A stretch of DNA of 64,000 bases from Synechococcus sp. AG-683-C23 (GCA_003208835.1 QCVD01000004.1:1-64000), one strand, 5' to 3'. Positions 1-12,767 are shown, counted from the stretch's first letter. Program-made: numbers and translations. Notes: a model not told the origin generated them from the sequence alone.

Positions 1-1024
1 CTTGTAAGACTGAACTGTCCCCCGATGGGCGATTGAGAATTTCACCAATGACCCATGCCTGGTGATTGTTCAGACGGCAGGCATCAAGTGCGGATTGTTC
101 CGCTTGTCTTGGCACCACGATGCAGAACCCGATCCCCATGTTGAACGTATGCCATAGATCACGTTCTGGAATTGCACCGGCGGATTGAAGCCACTGAAAT
201 AGAGCAGGTCGAGGCCATGCCTCAGCCTCGACTTTGGCCGTCGTGTTCTTTGGAAGACAGCGAGGCAAATTTTCAGGTAGTCCTCCGCCAGTGATGTGGG
301 CCATGCCGTGAATCTCGATGGCGTTGCTGAGTAGTTGTTTAACCAGCGAGGCGTAGAGGGTTGTCGGAGCGAGAAGGTCGTTTATGAGGTGTCGGTCTAC
401 TGCGCCGTATCGAGTGGTTTCGTTGATGCTTGCTGTTTCTAGGACCTTCCTGACGAGGCTGAATCCGTTGCTGTGCACTCCACTGCTGGCGATGCCGATG
501 ATTCGATCTCCGGGGGAAATGGCTCGACCATCGATTAGGTCGTCTTCTTCGACGACGGCAACGCAGAAGCCGGCGAGGTCATACCTGCCTTGGGGGTAGA
601 ACCCTGGCATTTCAGCGGTTTCGCCTCCTAAGAGTGCGCAACCGCTCTGACGGCATCCATCCGCGATTCCCTCGACCACTTCCGCCATGGCGCTTGGGCT
701 CAGGGCGCCAGTGGCCATGTAGTCGAGGAAAAATAAAGGAGCGGCTCCAGAGGTGATGACGTCGTTCACGCACATCGCCACAAGATCAATGCCTACCCCG
801 TGATGGCAGTGATGATTTTGGGCAAGCTCCAGCTTGGTACCGACGCCGTCAGTTCCGGAAACAAGGAGTGGCTTGCGCAGGCCTGTTGGAAGTCGCATTA
901 ACCCGCCAAACCCGCCGAGTCCTCCCACAACCTCTGGGCGGTGGGTGGCCTCGACCGACGCCTTGATGCGCTGAACAAAAGCACGTCCAGCCTCTACATC
1001 AACACCTGCGCTTTTGTAATCCAT
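1..1024 (-). CDS. purM: PurM, phosphoribosylformylglycinamidine cyclo-ligase (3' end cut by window)
   Basis: Reading the minus strand from an ATG at 1024 gives about 341 codons with no stop before the window edge. The protein begins [13 protein letters not shown] and contains [23 protein letters not shown] and [13 protein letters not shown], the ATP- and substrate-binding signatures of AIR synthetase. It catalyses the fifth step of purine synthesis, closing FGAM to 5-aminoimidazole ribotide with ATP. The family is usually about 345 residues, so only a few C-terminal residues lie outside. It is divergent from the RlpA-like gene. Confidence 0.96.
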   Translation of the reverse strand, partial: MDYKSAGVDVEAGRAFVQRIKASVEATHRPEVVGGLGGFGGLMRLPTGLRKPLLVSGTDGVGTKLELAQNHHCHHGVGIDLVAMCVNDVITSGAAPLFFLDYMATGALSPSAMAEVVEGIADGCRQSGCALLGGETAEMPGFYPQGRYDLAGFCVAVVEEDDLIDGRAISPGDRIIGIASSGVHSNGFSLVRKVLETASINETTRYGAVDRHLINDLLAPTTLYASLVKQLLSNAIEIHGMAHITGGGLPENLPRCLPKNTTAKVEAEAWPRPALFQWLQSAGAIPERDLWHTFNMGIGFCIVVPRQAEQSALDACRLNNHQAWVIGEILNRPSGDSSVLQ

Positions 1025-1345
1025 GGAATAGATCCGGTTTCATGATCCTGCCCCGGCGCTAAGGCCGTGTGCCGGGCGGGTAGGCGTCCGTAAGCTGATC
1101 ATGCCTGCTTATGTGAGCAACGTCTTCTGCTTATCCATCGTTGGGGGCTCCTGACGGGTGTTTGTTCAGTACTTGAGGTCATTGAGGGGGCTGCCGCTTC
1201 GTCGTGGCTACGCTGAGGCAGGCATTGGTTCCAGCTGATTGATCCTGAGGTTTTTTGATTAGGTTTCGGCACCAGTTCGATTTTGAAAGCCTTCTGAATT
1301 CGGATGCCGAATCGTTCGGCTCTGGATTTGGTTGGTTTGACCGAC

Positions 1346-1900
1346 ATGCGAGTTTCTTTCACGCTGCTTGTGATTTGTGGAGCGATGTCTGGCAGCGCGA
1401 CGCTGCTCCCTGTCGATGCAGCAGATTTTTTGGATCAGGGTCTTGCTGACCCCATTGATCCCATCGATTTGGCGGCACCGCCTGTCGTTATTCCTTCGGC
1501 ACCTATGAAGGCCACTTTGAGTCCGTCTGATGTGGACGAAGCCCAAGACACGGCTCCTGCCATGACGGTCGTTCCGCCGCCAAAGATCAAGACTGTGCCA
1601 TCGGTCGTTCGCATCATTACGGGCGAGGCCAGTTGGTACGGACCAGGATTTTTTGGGAACCGCACGGCCAATGGTGAGGTGTATCAGCGGGGCACGATGA
1701 CGGCTGCCCATCGAACCTTGCCGTTTGGGACCAAAGTGCGAGTCACCAATTTGTGGAATGGGCGCTCAGAGGTGATTCGGATTAATGATCGTGGCCCCTT
1801 TGTGCACCACCGGGTGATTGATTTGGGCCATGGAGCCGCCAGCAGTCTTGGTTTAACCGCCTCTGGTATTGCTCAAGTTCGGCTCGAGGTCCTGCGCTGA
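1346..1900 (+). CDS. rlpA: RlpA-like septal ring / double-psi beta-barrel protein
   Basis: The ORF is open from 1304, but the ATG at 1346 gives MRVSFTLLVICGAMSG, a good signal peptide, so I prefer that start (184 residues). The C-terminal 90 residues hold the double-psi barrel signature: GEASWYGPGFFGNRTANGE, then TAAHRTLPFGTKVRVTN and IRINDRGPF, which contains the conserved Asp. RlpA proteins are exported and cleave or bind denuded peptidoglycan at the septum. No SPOR domain is visible. The lipobox Cys is not clear, so it may be periplasmic rather than lipid-anchored. Confidence 0.85.
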   Translation: MRVSFTLLVICGAMSGSATLLPVDAADFLDQGLADPIDPIDLAAPPVVIPSAPMKATLSPSDVDEAQDTAPAMTVVPPPKIKTVPSVVRIITGEASWYGPGFFGNRTANGEVYQRGTMTAAHRTLPFGTKVRVTNLWNGRSEVIRINDRGPFVHHRVIDLGHGAASSLGLTASGIAQVRLEVLR

Positions 1901-1920
1901 GTTTTCCTCTCCTAAGCACC

Positions 1921-3423
1921 ATGACCCAACTCAACGATTGGATCACGGCTCAGCAGGGTGATCTTCAATTTGTGCCCACGATGGGTGCTCTCCATGCTGG
2001 GCATGGAACTGTGATCCGCTCCGCGTCCTTGATGGGACCAGTGTTGGTGAGTGTGTTCGTTAATCCTTTGCAATTCGGTGCTGATGAGGACTTGGACCGA
2101 TATCCCCGCAGCCTCGAGTCAGATTTGGTTTTGGCAGAGCGATGGGGTGCTACAGCTCTTTGGGCACCTTCGATTGAACAGATCTATCCGCATGGTGTTG
2201 AGAGCCATCCACCAAGGCTTCAAGTTCCATTGGCTCTGCAGGAGCACCTCTGTGGAGCCAAGCGACCGGGACACTTCGATGGGGTTGTTGCCGTTGTGGC
2301 CAGATTGTTGGAGCTGGTTCGTCCCCGCCAGCTTTGGCTTGGTGAAAAGGATTGGCAGCAGCTCGTCATTCTTCGCTGGTTAGTCGCCCATTTGGCATTA
2401 CCGGTGACTGTTCAAGGTGTCGCCACAGTTCGGGAGGCTGATGGACTGGCTTTGAGTTCCAGGAATCAATATCTCTCGGCTGATCAACGACGGATGGCTG
2501 TGGCGTTGCCAAGGGCATTAAGTGCTGCTTTGGGAGCTGGATTTGATCCGGTGCCATCCATACGGCGAACACTCTGTGATGCAGGCTTTGATGTGGAATA
2601 CGTTCAACGCGTTGATCCCTGCACTCTTCAACCCTGTGGGCATGGGAAAGCAATCTCACTGCTTGCAGCAGCCGTGTGTTGTGGGTCAACGCGATTGATT
2701 GATCATGCGTTTTTGATGACTCGCCAGCCTCTTGTTGCTATCGATGGTCCGGCTGGAGCTGGAAAAAGTACGGTCACACGGGCGTTCGCTGAACGCTTAG
2801 GGCTGGTGTACCTCGATACGGGTGCGATGTATCGCTCGGTGACTTGGTTAGTTCAGCAGCGCGGAGTTGACCCATCTGATGGCGTGGCGATCGAACCTCT
2901 GCTCAACGCCTTGGATGTGCAGCTGCAGTCCTTACCCGGTGGGGTTCAGCAGGTTCTTGTGAACGGAGAAGACGTGAGCACAGCCATTCGCTCTCCAGAA
3001 GTCACTGCATCGGTATCTGCTGTCGCAGCCCATCGTTGTGTGCGTCAAGCCTTGACGGTGCAGCAGAAAGCGATGGGCGCGAAGGGGGGCTTAGTGGCAG
3101 AAGGTCGGGATATCGGGACTGCTGTTTTCCCCGATGCTGACCTCAAAGTTTTTTTGACGGCCACCGTTGCTGAGCGAGCTCGACGTCGTGCTTTGGACCT
3201 AGAGCAACGCGGGTTTGCGGTGCCGGAGCGGGCGGAGTTGGAAGCCCAGATCTCCGAGAGAGACCGGCTGGATAGCTGTCGGGAGGAGGCGCCTTTGATG
3301 CAGGCCGACGACGCGATCGAGCTCGTTACCGATGGCATGGACATTGATGCCGTGATTCAAGCCTTGCTGCGATTGTTCCGTGAACGGGTGGCTGAGGAAG
3401 CGTGGCCTACCCCTCAGCGGTGA
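1921..3423 (+). CDS. panC/cmk: Bifunctional pantothenate synthetase / cytidylate kinase (PanC-Cmk fusion)
   Basis: This is one 500-residue ORF with two enzymes. Residues 1 to about 265 are PanC (pantoate plus beta-alanine to pantothenate), with the HIGH-type motif MGALHAGH at 21-28 and GEKDWQQ. Residues from about 266 are cytidylate kinase, with the P-loop GPAGAGKS at 276-283, YLDTGAMYRS and GRDIGTAVFPDA. The fusion is characteristic of cyanobacteria. Its last 17 bp overlap the convergent phosphatase gene. A start at 1921 gives a slightly short PanC N-terminus, but the active-site motif is intact. Confidence 0.95.
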   Translation: MTQLNDWITAQQGDLQFVPTMGALHAGHGTVIRSASLMGPVLVSVFVNPLQFGADEDLDRYPRSLESDLVLAERWGATALWAPSIEQIYPHGVESHPPRLQVPLALQEHLCGAKRPGHFDGVVAVVARLLELVRPRQLWLGEKDWQQLVILRWLVAHLALPVTVQGVATVREADGLALSSRNQYLSADQRRMAVALPRALSAALGAGFDPVPSIRRTLCDAGFDVEYVQRVDPCTLQPCGHGKAISLLAAAVCCGSTRLIDHAFLMTRQPLVAIDGPAGAGKSTVTRAFAERLGLVYLDTGAMYRSVTWLVQQRGVDPSDGVAIEPLLNALDVQLQSLPGGVQQVLVNGEDVSTAIRSPEVTASVSAVAAHRCVRQALTVQQKAMGAKGGLVAEGRDIGTAVFPDADLKVFLTATVAERARRRALDLEQRGFAVPERAELEAQISERDRLDSCREEAPLMQADDAIELVTDGMDIDAVIQALLRLFRERVAEEAWPTPQR

Positions 3424-3886
3424 GCTCATCAAGTAGCGCAGAACAGGAGTCTTCGAGTAGGTCGAGGACGTGCTCAAAACCCGCTTCGCCGCCGTAATAG
3501 GGGTCTGGCACTTCGGTTTCGTTGAATTCTTTAGCAAAGCTCAGCATGGGTCTGATCGTTGCTGTGGCACGGCTGCCGGTCTCATCGGACAGGCTCCGCA
3601 CCGCTGACAAGTTGGCATCATCCATGGTGAGGATGAGATCGAAATTCATCAGGTCGTCGAGACTGATCTGTCGGGCTCGACTTGGTAGTTGAATCCCTCG
3701 GCGATTGGCTGCTGCCTGCATGCGTCGATCTGCCGGGTTCCCCACATGCCATCCGCCTGTTCCGGCCGAATCCGCCACAAATTGATCGGTGAGGTTGCGC
3801 TCGGCGAGCAAGTGCAGAAACACCCCTTCGGCAGCCGGAGATCGGCAAATGTTCCCGAGGCAGACGAAGAGAATGGTCTTGGTCAT
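3407..3886 (-). CDS. Low-molecular-weight protein-tyrosine phosphatase
   Basis: This 159-residue protein starts MTKTILFVCLGNICRSPAAEG. The CX5R(S) catalytic P-loop is Cys9 to Arg15, and the general-acid Asp lies in VPDPYYGG near the C-terminus. It hydrolyses phosphotyrosine or related phosphoesters in the cytosol. It overlaps rpcF upstream by 4 bp (ATGA), so it is probably the last gene of the rpc lyase operon, and this neighbour pairing marks the edge of the phycobilisome rod region. Its physiological substrate cannot be read from sequence. Confidence 0.93.
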   Translation of the reverse strand: MTKTILFVCLGNICRSPAAEGVFLHLLAERNLTDQFVADSAGTGGWHVGNPADRRMQAAANRRGIQLPSRARQISLDDLMNFDLILTMDDANLSAVRSLSDETGSRATATIRPMLSFAKEFNETEVPDPYYGGEAGFEHVLDLLEDSCSALLDELTAEG

Positions 3887-4515
3887 TCGGCTTGAAGACG
3901 TTGCAAGGCGAGCTTTGCCCGCTGTTTCACCACCTTGACAGCCTCTGAATTCGAACTGAGTTGTTCCAAATGGGCGATGGCTTGGGTTCTCAGCCCGGTG
4001 TCTGTTGAGTTTTGGCAGAACCGTTGCTCAAGGCCGAAGGCCGCGGCGTAACGCACGATCCACTCATCATCCGCAGCGGCTTTGAACAGGGCCTCAGAAC
4101 ACCTTGAGAAATCCTTGAAGAAGCTTGGACCTTCGAGCTCCATCTCGGCCAGCCCACGGGTGGCGGAGCGCCGAACGCTGGGTGCGATGTCGGCGTTGAG
4201 CGCATGCTCCAGCAGATCGAGTCCGCGGGGATCTCGCAGCGTGGCGATGGCCCGGATCACCCAGGCTCTGGCGCCGTAATTGCCAACATCCAAACTCACC
4301 AACAGGATCGGAACAACATCACGGCCGAGGGCGATCAGTCCTTGGGTGGCGACGGCTCCTACCGCAGGATTGTTGAAGCCAAGCACCTTGATCAACGTGG
4401 GAGCTGCTTCAAGATTCCTTAGGCCACAAAGGGTTTGCGTGGCTTGGACGATTTCTGAGGTCATCGTTGCGCGGTCCAACGCAAGGACGGCCTTCTGAAG
4501 ATCAGACGCCGTCAT
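3883..4515 (-). CDS. rpcF: RpcF, R-phycocyanin alpha bilin lyase subunit (CpcF family)
   Basis: This is a 210-residue all-helical HEAT-repeat protein of the CpcF type (LEAAPTLIKVLGFNNPAVGAV, VRRSATRGLAEMELEG, DDEWIVRYAAAFGLE). In its family CpcE and CpcF form a heterodimer that ligates bilin to Cys84 of the phycocyanin alpha subunit. It abuts rpcE (stop and start share position 4515), so the two are co-translated. In some marine strains the two are fused as RpcG, a lyase-isomerase making PUB. Here they are separate, so PEB at alpha-84 of R-phycocyanin is the expected outcome (inference). Confidence 0.9.
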   Translation of the reverse strand: MTASDLQKAVLALDRATMTSEIVQATQTLCGLRNLEAAPTLIKVLGFNNPAVGAVATQGLIALGRDVVPILLVSLDVGNYGARAWVIRAIATLRDPRGLDLLEHALNADIAPSVRRSATRGLAEMELEGPSFFKDFSRCSEALFKAAADDEWIVRYAAAFGLEQRFCQNSTDTGLRTQAIAHLEQLSSNSEAVKVVKQRAKLALQRLQAE

Positions 4516-5294
4516 CAGAGCAGTCGGTCCATCACATCGAGCACCTTGATGTCGTCGCTTTGTTCGGCTAATCCGCGCAAAGCCACCAACTTGAGACTGG
4601 CTTCAACGCTGGCGTTTTCGATGGCTGGGAGGGCTGCTGTCCATCCGCTGGCTCCAAGATCCAACAACACTCCACGCCGAACCAGTGGCTCAGGATGTTG
4701 AAGCAGTTGTTCCAACTCATTGGCCCAGCGTTGTTCCTTCATGAGCTGCAGCAGGGCACGGCAGGCCGCGGCGCGAACCAAAGGGCGAGGGTGATCGGAG
4801 AACGGTGTAATCACAGCGACAACGTCTGGGTTATTCACGCCGATGTTTCCCAAGGCTTCGAGTAGCGCTTCACAGGGTTCTTTCAATGTGGATGCGCCCA
4901 CTTGTTCTTTACCGGCCGCGGCTGGACCACCGCTTAAGAGTTGGCACAACTGAGGAATAGCCGCCTTGGCTTTCATGGCGCCCAGACTTCGTGCTGCCTC
5001 TTCACGCACGCTGTAATCCTTTGATCCAAGCATGTGCATGAGTGGATCATGAGCTGCTGGATTGAGCAGAAGCCCAAGAGCTCGAATGGCGTTGATTGCG
5101 ACCCCTCGATCTTCCTCATCCACTGGTTCGTCACTTAAGGCTGAAAGAGTGTCCAGTAGTAGGGGCACCGCCTCGGGGTGCTGGCTGCGCATCTTTCCTA
5201 ACCACCATGCGGCGTAATACCGGTCTGATGCATCGTCCCGCTGTCTCAGGTTGGCGATCACTTGCTGCTCGTTCAGAGGCTGCATCAGCTCCAT
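4515..5294 (-). CDS. rpcE: RpcE, R-phycocyanin alpha bilin lyase subunit (CpcE family)
   Basis: This is a HEAT-repeat lyase subunit of the CpcE family, partner of RpcF. It contains DRYYAAWWLGKMRS, SKDYSVREEAARSLGAMKAKAAIPQL and CEALLEALGNIG, all typical of CpcE. The ORF opens at 5363, but the extra residues are basic and unlike the family. The ATG at 5294 (MELMQPLNEQQVI) fits better, and the ATG at 5285 overlaps the rpcT stop as TGATG, so translation is coupled to rpcT. It acts in the cytosol on RpcA. Confidence 0.9.
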   Translation of the reverse strand: MELMQPLNEQQVIANLRQRDDASDRYYAAWWLGKMRSQHPEAVPLLLDTLSALSDEPVDEEDRGVAINAIRALGLLLNPAAHDPLMHMLGSKDYSVREEAARSLGAMKAKAAIPQLCQLLSGGPAAAGKEQVGASTLKEPCEALLEALGNIGVNNPDVVAVITPFSDHPRPLVRAAACRALLQLMKEQRWANELEQLLQHPEPLVRRGVLLDLGASGWTAALPAIENASVEASLKLVALRGLAEQSDDIKVLDVMDRLL

Positions 5295-5887
5295 GTCACG
5301 GGAATGTCGTTCGACCAACCTGCTATGCGTTGGAAGCGGAATTCGCCTGCGATGGAGCCCCAACAGCGTTCATTTGTTTCAGGGTCATGGCCTCGGTCCA
5401 GTGTCTCAAGGGACTCTCCCTTGAGGGTGAAGCTGCTCATCAAGACGGTGTCCTTGCCATCGCGATGAACAATGCAGCGGCAACCTGGCTCGATCTCGCC
5501 GTAGTACCCCCCTTCTTTTTCGGTGACTTGGTAGTGGCATTGGTCGAGGCAGATCAGATCGCTGTCCTGAATCTCCTTTCGACAGGCTTCGTCATCGGTT
5601 GCTGAAGCGAAGCGTTGGGGATCTCGGAAGGTGTGGTTCCAAAGCTTGATAACTCCAGGGCCTCGTTCTTCTGCACGAATCATGCGAAGTCGATAGGGAT
5701 TCTTGGGATCTACGGCATAGGTTTGTTCGAGCAGGATCGACCCCGGTTGGAGATGTTCGAGCGGTCGATATCTCAGAAAGATGTGGGCAAAAAAAGGCGG
5801 GTTCTCAAAAGCTTGTTGCTGGTTGCTGTATTCACCGCATAGCAAGGTGAGAAAACGCTGCACTGTTGGCGTGATTGTTGCGTTCAT
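5285..5887 (-). CDS. rpcT: RpcT, T-type bilin lyase for R-phycocyanin beta
   Basis: This CpcT/CpeT-family protein (200 residues from 5887; a start at 5905 is also open) contains FFAHIFLRYRPLEH, ILLEQTYAVDPKNPYRLR and EIEPGCRCIVHRDGKDT. T-type lyases form a beta-barrel and attach bilin to the distal Cys (about 153-155) of phycocyanin beta. It lies directly downstream of rpcBA with a hairpin between them and overlaps rpcE, so rpcB-rpcA-rpcT-rpcE-rpcF reads as one pathway set. Synechococcus RpcT is expected to place PEB on RpcB Cys153. Confidence 0.9.
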   Translation of the reverse strand: MNATITPTVQRFLTLLCGEYSNQQQAFENPPFFAHIFLRYRPLEHLQPGSILLEQTYAVDPKNPYRLRMIRAEERGPGVIKLWNHTFRDPQRFASATDDEACRKEIQDSDLICLDQCHYQVTEKEGGYYGEIEPGCRCIVHRDGKDTVLMSSFTLKGESLETLDRGHDPETNERCWGSIAGEFRFQRIAGWSNDIPVTWS

Positions 5888-5914
5888 GTTTCTCGGCACC
5901 TTCACGATCTGACA

Positions 5915-5944
5915 ATAAAAAAGAGCCCCCCTTGGGAGGCTCTT
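5915..5944 (-). terminator. Hairpin terminator/attenuator after rpcBA
   Basis: On the minus strand, arms AAGAGCC and GGCTCTT with GC-rich middles are followed by a run of T (plus-strand A run at 5917-5922). It lies 28 bp after the rpcA stop and just upstream of rpcT. It may reduce read-through from the abundant structural transcript into the lyase genes. Confidence 0.8.
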
Positions 5945-5971
5945 GCAGTGTGCAGATTCAACTGAATTTGA

Positions 5972-6460
5972 TCAGGTCAGTGAATTGACGGCGTAGTCGA
6001 GGTAGCTGTTCGCCTCAGTGGCAGCGTCGCCGCTGAGCCCGTGGTTGGCCTTGATGTGCTTTAGAGCTTCCACATACCAAGAGGGAGAGAGCTCGAAGGT
6101 GCGATTGATTTCGCTAAGACCGGCAATTAGGTAGTCGTCCATTGGGCCGGTACCACCAGCAACCAGGCAGTAAGTGACCATGCGCAGGTAGTAGCCCACG
6201 TCACGGGAGCACTTGGCTTTGCCTTCTGGAGTTGAGGCGTAGTTAGCCCCATCCATTTGCGTGGTGTAAGGGAACTTTGAGTAAACAGCTTGCGCTGCAC
6301 CATTAACCAAAGCTTCGGCTTTGCTGGTCAGGCCTTTTGCAGCTTCAAGGCTGGCTTTGGCACGATTAAAACGACCAGATGCGGCCTGAACTTCGGTGTT
6401 GCTCAGGAAACGGCCCTGGGAATCAGCCGCTGCAACGGCTTCGGTGAGGGGAGTTTTCAT
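5972..6460 (-). CDS. rpcA: RpcA, R-phycocyanin alpha subunit
   Basis: This 162-residue globin-like phycobiliprotein begins [20 protein letters not shown] and has the bilin-binding Cys84 in [14 protein letters not shown]. Length and sequence match phycocyanin alpha. With RpcB it forms the core-proximal disc of each rod. It is downstream of rpcB with a 41-bp gap, the usual beta-alpha order. In marine strains alpha-84 carries PEB or PUB depending on the RpcE/F or RpcG lyase present. Confidence 0.98.
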   Translation of the reverse strand: MKTPLTEAVAAADSQGRFLSNTEVQAASGRFNRAKASLEAAKGLTSKAEALVNGAAQAVYSKFPYTTQMDGANYASTPEGKAKCSRDVGYYLRMVTYCLVAGGTGPMDDYLIAGLSEINRTFELSPSWYVEALKHIKANHGLSGDAATEANSYLDYAVNSLT

Positions 6461-6501
6461 GATGGGGAGTTAATAGATTTAGATGAAAAACTTGGGCCGA
6501 A

Positions 6502-7020
6502 TCAGGCAACAGAAGCGGCAGCACGGTCGAAGTAGACCCCGATTTCGCTGCTGAGTGAGGCGCAGTCGCCAGAAGTGATGCCACTTTTGTCGTTCACCAT
6601 CCCAAGGGCGGCATCTTTCATCAGGTTTACACCGGATGCGACGGATGCACCTGGAGTTCCGAGAGCCAGGTAGGTCTCGCGCAGGCCATTCAGGCAGCGG
6701 TCTTCCATCACGGAAGCATCACCGGTGAACACTGAGTAAGTGACGTAGCGGAGAATGATTTCCATATCGCGAAGGCAAGCAGCCATCCGACGGGAGGTGT
6801 AGGCGTTGCCACCTGGAGCGATCAGTGCAGGCTGTTGAGCAAACAACTGACGAGCAGCATTGGCAACGATGGTCGATGCATTGCTGGAGATACGACTCAC
6901 AGCGTCTAAACGCTTGTTGCTATCCGAGACGACGGCGGCAAGAGCATCAATTTCGCTGGTGCTGATGAACTGTCCCCGGGCATCGGCCTGGGCGACAACC
7001 TTGGTGAAGGCGTCGAACAT
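6502..7020 (-). CDS. rpcB: RpcB, R-phycocyanin beta subunit
   Basis: This 172-residue protein has Cys82 in [16 protein letters not shown] and Cys153 in [11 protein letters not shown], the two beta-phycocyanin attachment sites. Asn72 is present in GGNAYTS, the residue normally methylated by CpcM. It is the first gene of the rpcBA unit, with a leader of about 185 bp to the end of pebB, where its promoter should lie. Confidence 0.98.
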   Translation of the reverse strand: MFDAFTKVVAQADARGQFISTSEIDALAAVVSDSNKRLDAVSRISSNASTIVANAARQLFAQQPALIAPGGNAYTSRRMAACLRDMEIILRYVTYSVFTGDASVMEDRCLNGLRETYLALGTPGASVASGVNLMKDAALGMVNDKSGITSGDCASLSSEIGVYFDRAAASVA

Positions 7021-7205
7021 TTTGAACTCCTCTTGGCGGCGTCTAAGTGGTTATCAGAGATACCAGAAGGACATCTTGAGAAGGTCCCTGCTGGGTCTTC
7101 AAACATTCTCTCGAAGTGGACTCGGGCCTTTCGACTGCTGTTCACAATGCTTAATCCCCCTTTCTGAGACAGGGATTTTGCAGGCTTTCCAAGATCTACA
7201 AACGA

Positions 7206-9299
<2,094 letters not shown>

Positions 9300-9303
<4 letters not shown>

Positions 9304-9533
9304 GAGCTGATGGCCTGGTTATCGCGCTGATGTTTGAGTTGGCTCAGGATTTCATCGATCCGTGTTAATTCAGGATGCTCGTTGACTGTTGCATCAATTT
9401 TTTTTTGGGATAGGCGAAGTTTTTTGCCTAAGCCGATCACGTCGTTATAAAGACGCTCTCGATAAGCAGAAAGTTCATCAATTGATTCCTGCAGCTCTTC
9501 AACTGATGGTGCCTGATCAGCTTGATCCGTCAT
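9300..9533 (-). CDS. Small coiled-coil protein upstream of cpeU
   Basis: This acidic helical protein of 77 residues (SVEELQESIDELSAYRERLYNDVIGLGKKLRLS) is probably coiled coil and matches no enzyme family I recognise. Its stop overlaps the cpeU start (ATGA), so it is the first gene of the cpeU-pebA-pebB unit. Conservation of such small genes in marine Synechococcus rod regions is known in general, but the function is not. Confidence 0.7.
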
Positions 9534-10467
<934 letters not shown>

Positions 10468-10503
10468 ACGGCCTCTCTTCTTCTCAGACACTTTCCCCCT
10501 TAA

Positions 10504-11010
<507 letters not shown>

Positions 11011-11018
11011 GATCCGTT

Positions 11019-11068
11019 AAAACTCAAAAAAAAAGGGGAGCTTCGGCTCCCCCTTTTTTTTGAGTTTT
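11019..11068. terminator. Bidirectional terminator between cpeA and mpeV
   Basis: The GC core is GGGGAGC-TTCG-GCTCCCC at 11035-11052, with a TTCG tetraloop. It is flanked by A9 and T9 tracts and ACTC/GAGT outer arms, so it works on both strands. It ends cpeBA on plus and mpeV on minus. Confidence 0.95.
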
Positions 11069-12005
11069 AGTTGCTTTGTTCTGCTTTGAGTAGTTGTGCT
11101 ATTGCAAGTTTGACAACGTTTAAAACAATTGCATCATCTTCTACCTTTGCTCTTTCTTGAAGGGCGTTGAGTGACGATGTCGCCCGCAGCTTCATGAGCG
11201 AAAGAGCGCTGTTCTTTCGTACCCAAATGTCGGAATCAGACAATAAAGGTATGAGCAATGGTCCCGCGTTACCCATGTCGTCGAGTTTGCCCAATAAGGT
11301 AACTGCTTCAGCACGAATTTCTGCATAAGGATCTGACAATGCATTGATTAATAGGTTTTTATCGGCCTCAATATCTAATGTCTGAATATTACTCGCTAAA
11401 GCAAATATTGAGGCTTTCCGCACATTGGCATTGGTCGAAGTAGTTGCTTCGTGAAGGGCTTGTGGAGCTCTATCCCCGATAATAGTTAATGCCCAATTTG
11501 CTAGGCCAATTTGCATTTCCGTACTTTTAGGATTCTCAATAATGCTCAGAATTGGTTCGACAGCTTGTTCTCCCATGGCAGCTATGGCACCCATGGCTGA
11601 ACCCTGAACAACTGAGTCTTCATCACCAAGAAAAGCTGAAAGTAGGTCTGGGAGGCTGGCAGTATCACCAATCAAAGTAAGTGTTTTAGCGGCTGCTCTT
11701 CTAACTGTGACTTGATCGCTAGTCAACATGGCTTTACAAAGAGCTGGCGTTGCAACTTTCCCAATAGATCCAAGACTCTCCGAAAAACTTCGACGCAACA
11801 GGCCTCGAGGGTCACCTAAGCCAGCTACCATTTTGGAGATTGAAGCAGGATCTGATTCAATTGATACCCCTGATTTCAGTTTCTCCTTGAGGTGTGACGC
11901 CAAAGCCGAAGCCTCAGCTTCGCTTAGCTGAATACACTCATTGCCTTCGGACTCGACTTGAGAATTCACCTCTTCTCTCGAACTCAAGTTTGGCTCGGTT
12001 GTCAC
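11067..12005 (-). CDS. mpeV: MpeV/CpeF-like phycoerythrin bilin lyase(-isomerase)
   Basis: This 312-residue HEAT-repeat protein of the E/F lyase clan has [33 protein letters not shown] and [21 protein letters not shown]. It is a clear paralogue of the gene at 14.9-15.9 kb. Known members of this pair are MpeV (CpeF), which places the doubly linked bilin at Cys50/61 of CpeB and MpeB, and MpeU. I assign MpeV because it is convergent with cpeBA while the other follows mpeC. The MpeU/MpeV split rests on context and recall, so they could be swapped. Confidence 0.65.
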   Translation of the reverse strand: MTTEPNLSSREEVNSQVESEGNECIQLSEAEASALASHLKEKLKSGVSIESDPASISKMVAGLGDPRGLLRRSFSESLGSIGKVATPALCKAMLTSDQVTVRRAAAKTLTLIGDTASLPDLLSAFLGDEDSVVQGSAMGAIAAMGEQAVEPILSIIENPKSTEMQIGLANWALTIIGDRAPQALHEATTSTNANVRKASIFALASNIQTLDIEADKNLLINALSDPYAEIRAEAVTLLGKLDDMGNAGPLLIPLLSDSDIWVRKNSALSLMKLRATSSLNALQERAKVEDDAIVLNVVKLAIAQLLKAEQSN

Positions 12006-12048
12006 TTGCGATCATGCACTCTATCTCTACAGACCTTAGGCCTTAACA

Positions 12049-12480
12049 ATGACAATTTTTGTTCTTTCTCACAATCTCCAGGTTCAATCTGCGCTTGTCC
12101 CTTCCATTTCAGCCGCAGATTTGGCAGAAGGGCTTTTGAGCAGCTCATCCTCCTTCTCTAACGCTGAGGCCTTAAGTCATCCTCATTGGTTGGTTCGTAT
12201 CGAATCTGACTTGGCCGCCCATGAGATGGCTCAAGAACTAGTAAAAGCTTGGAAGCAATATCGCTTAATTAAGAAGCACAATGTTGATCATCATTGGCTT
12301 GCCCTTGGTGGCCGCAAGGATACTTCTGGAAGTCCAGGATCCCCTCTAACACTAGGTAGTTGGGGGGTAGACGTTGTCGAATGTGGTAACCCCGATGCTT
12401 TTCTGGAGAGTATTAACTGGAATGCCCTCAAAGCCGGCCGCCCGTCAGATGCGGTATTTGAGGTGACAAACTCAATCTAA
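12049..12480 (+). CDS. Conserved phycobilisome-region protein of unknown function
   Basis: This 143-residue protein (MTIFVLSHNLQVQSALVPS, HWLVRIESDLAAHEMAQEL, LGSWGVDVVECGNPDAFLESINW) has no signal peptide, membrane helix or recognised motif. It begins 44 bp from, and is divergent from, the mpeV start, so the two promoters overlap. It could help lyase or linker function, but nothing in the sequence proves that. Confidence 0.75.
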   Translation: MTIFVLSHNLQVQSALVPSISAADLAEGLLSSSSSFSNAEALSHPHWLVRIESDLAAHEMAQELVKAWKQYRLIKKHNVDHHWLALGGRKDTSGSPGSPLTLGSWGVDVVECGNPDAFLESINWNALKAGRPSDAVFEVTNSI

Positions 12481-12491
12481 TAAGTCAGTCC

Positions 12492-12767
12492 TTAGCCGTT
12501 TTTACGTTGACGTCGTCGTGCATTAGTTTTCTTGGTGTTTGATTTCGGAGTTTCGGGATGTACCTTTTTTGATCCGCTGGCTATATTTTCTTTCGACTGC
12601 TGGGTTCCACTCGAAATGCTATTGATAAGAAAACCAGTGCGATGCATTACTTGCATGCCATTATTTAATTGATTGAAGGGGATTTTAAAATGCGTTGTTA
12701 ATGATGGCCTGGATCTATTAAGTGATCTGACTTGAACCGTGAATTGCGCTCCTGAGAATGGGCCCAT
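12492..12767 (-). CDS. Small basic protein with a CpcD-like linker domain
   Basis: This 91-residue protein has residues 7-55 (FTVQVRSLNRS, IPFNQLNNGMQVMHRTGF, INSISS) that follow the CpcD/ApcC fold pattern seen at the C-termini of CpeC, MpeD and CpeE here (aromatic strand, IPF, then M..I.R.GG.I.SI). The tail is Lys/Arg-rich and ends ARRRQRKNG. A lone CpcD domain is the architecture of rod-capping linkers, so it may cap or terminate a phycoerythrin rod. This is inferred from pattern and context, with no long conserved match. Confidence 0.6.
   Translation of the reverse strand: MGPFSGAQFTVQVRSLNRSRPSLTTHFKIPFNQLNNGMQVMHRTGFLINSISSGTQQSKENIASGSKKVHPETPKSNTKKTNARRRQRKNG

Noticed and set aside
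1259-1711. 150-residue minus-strand ORF
   Set aside because: Antisense to the RlpA-like gene, with the Arg/His-rich composition of a shadow frame.
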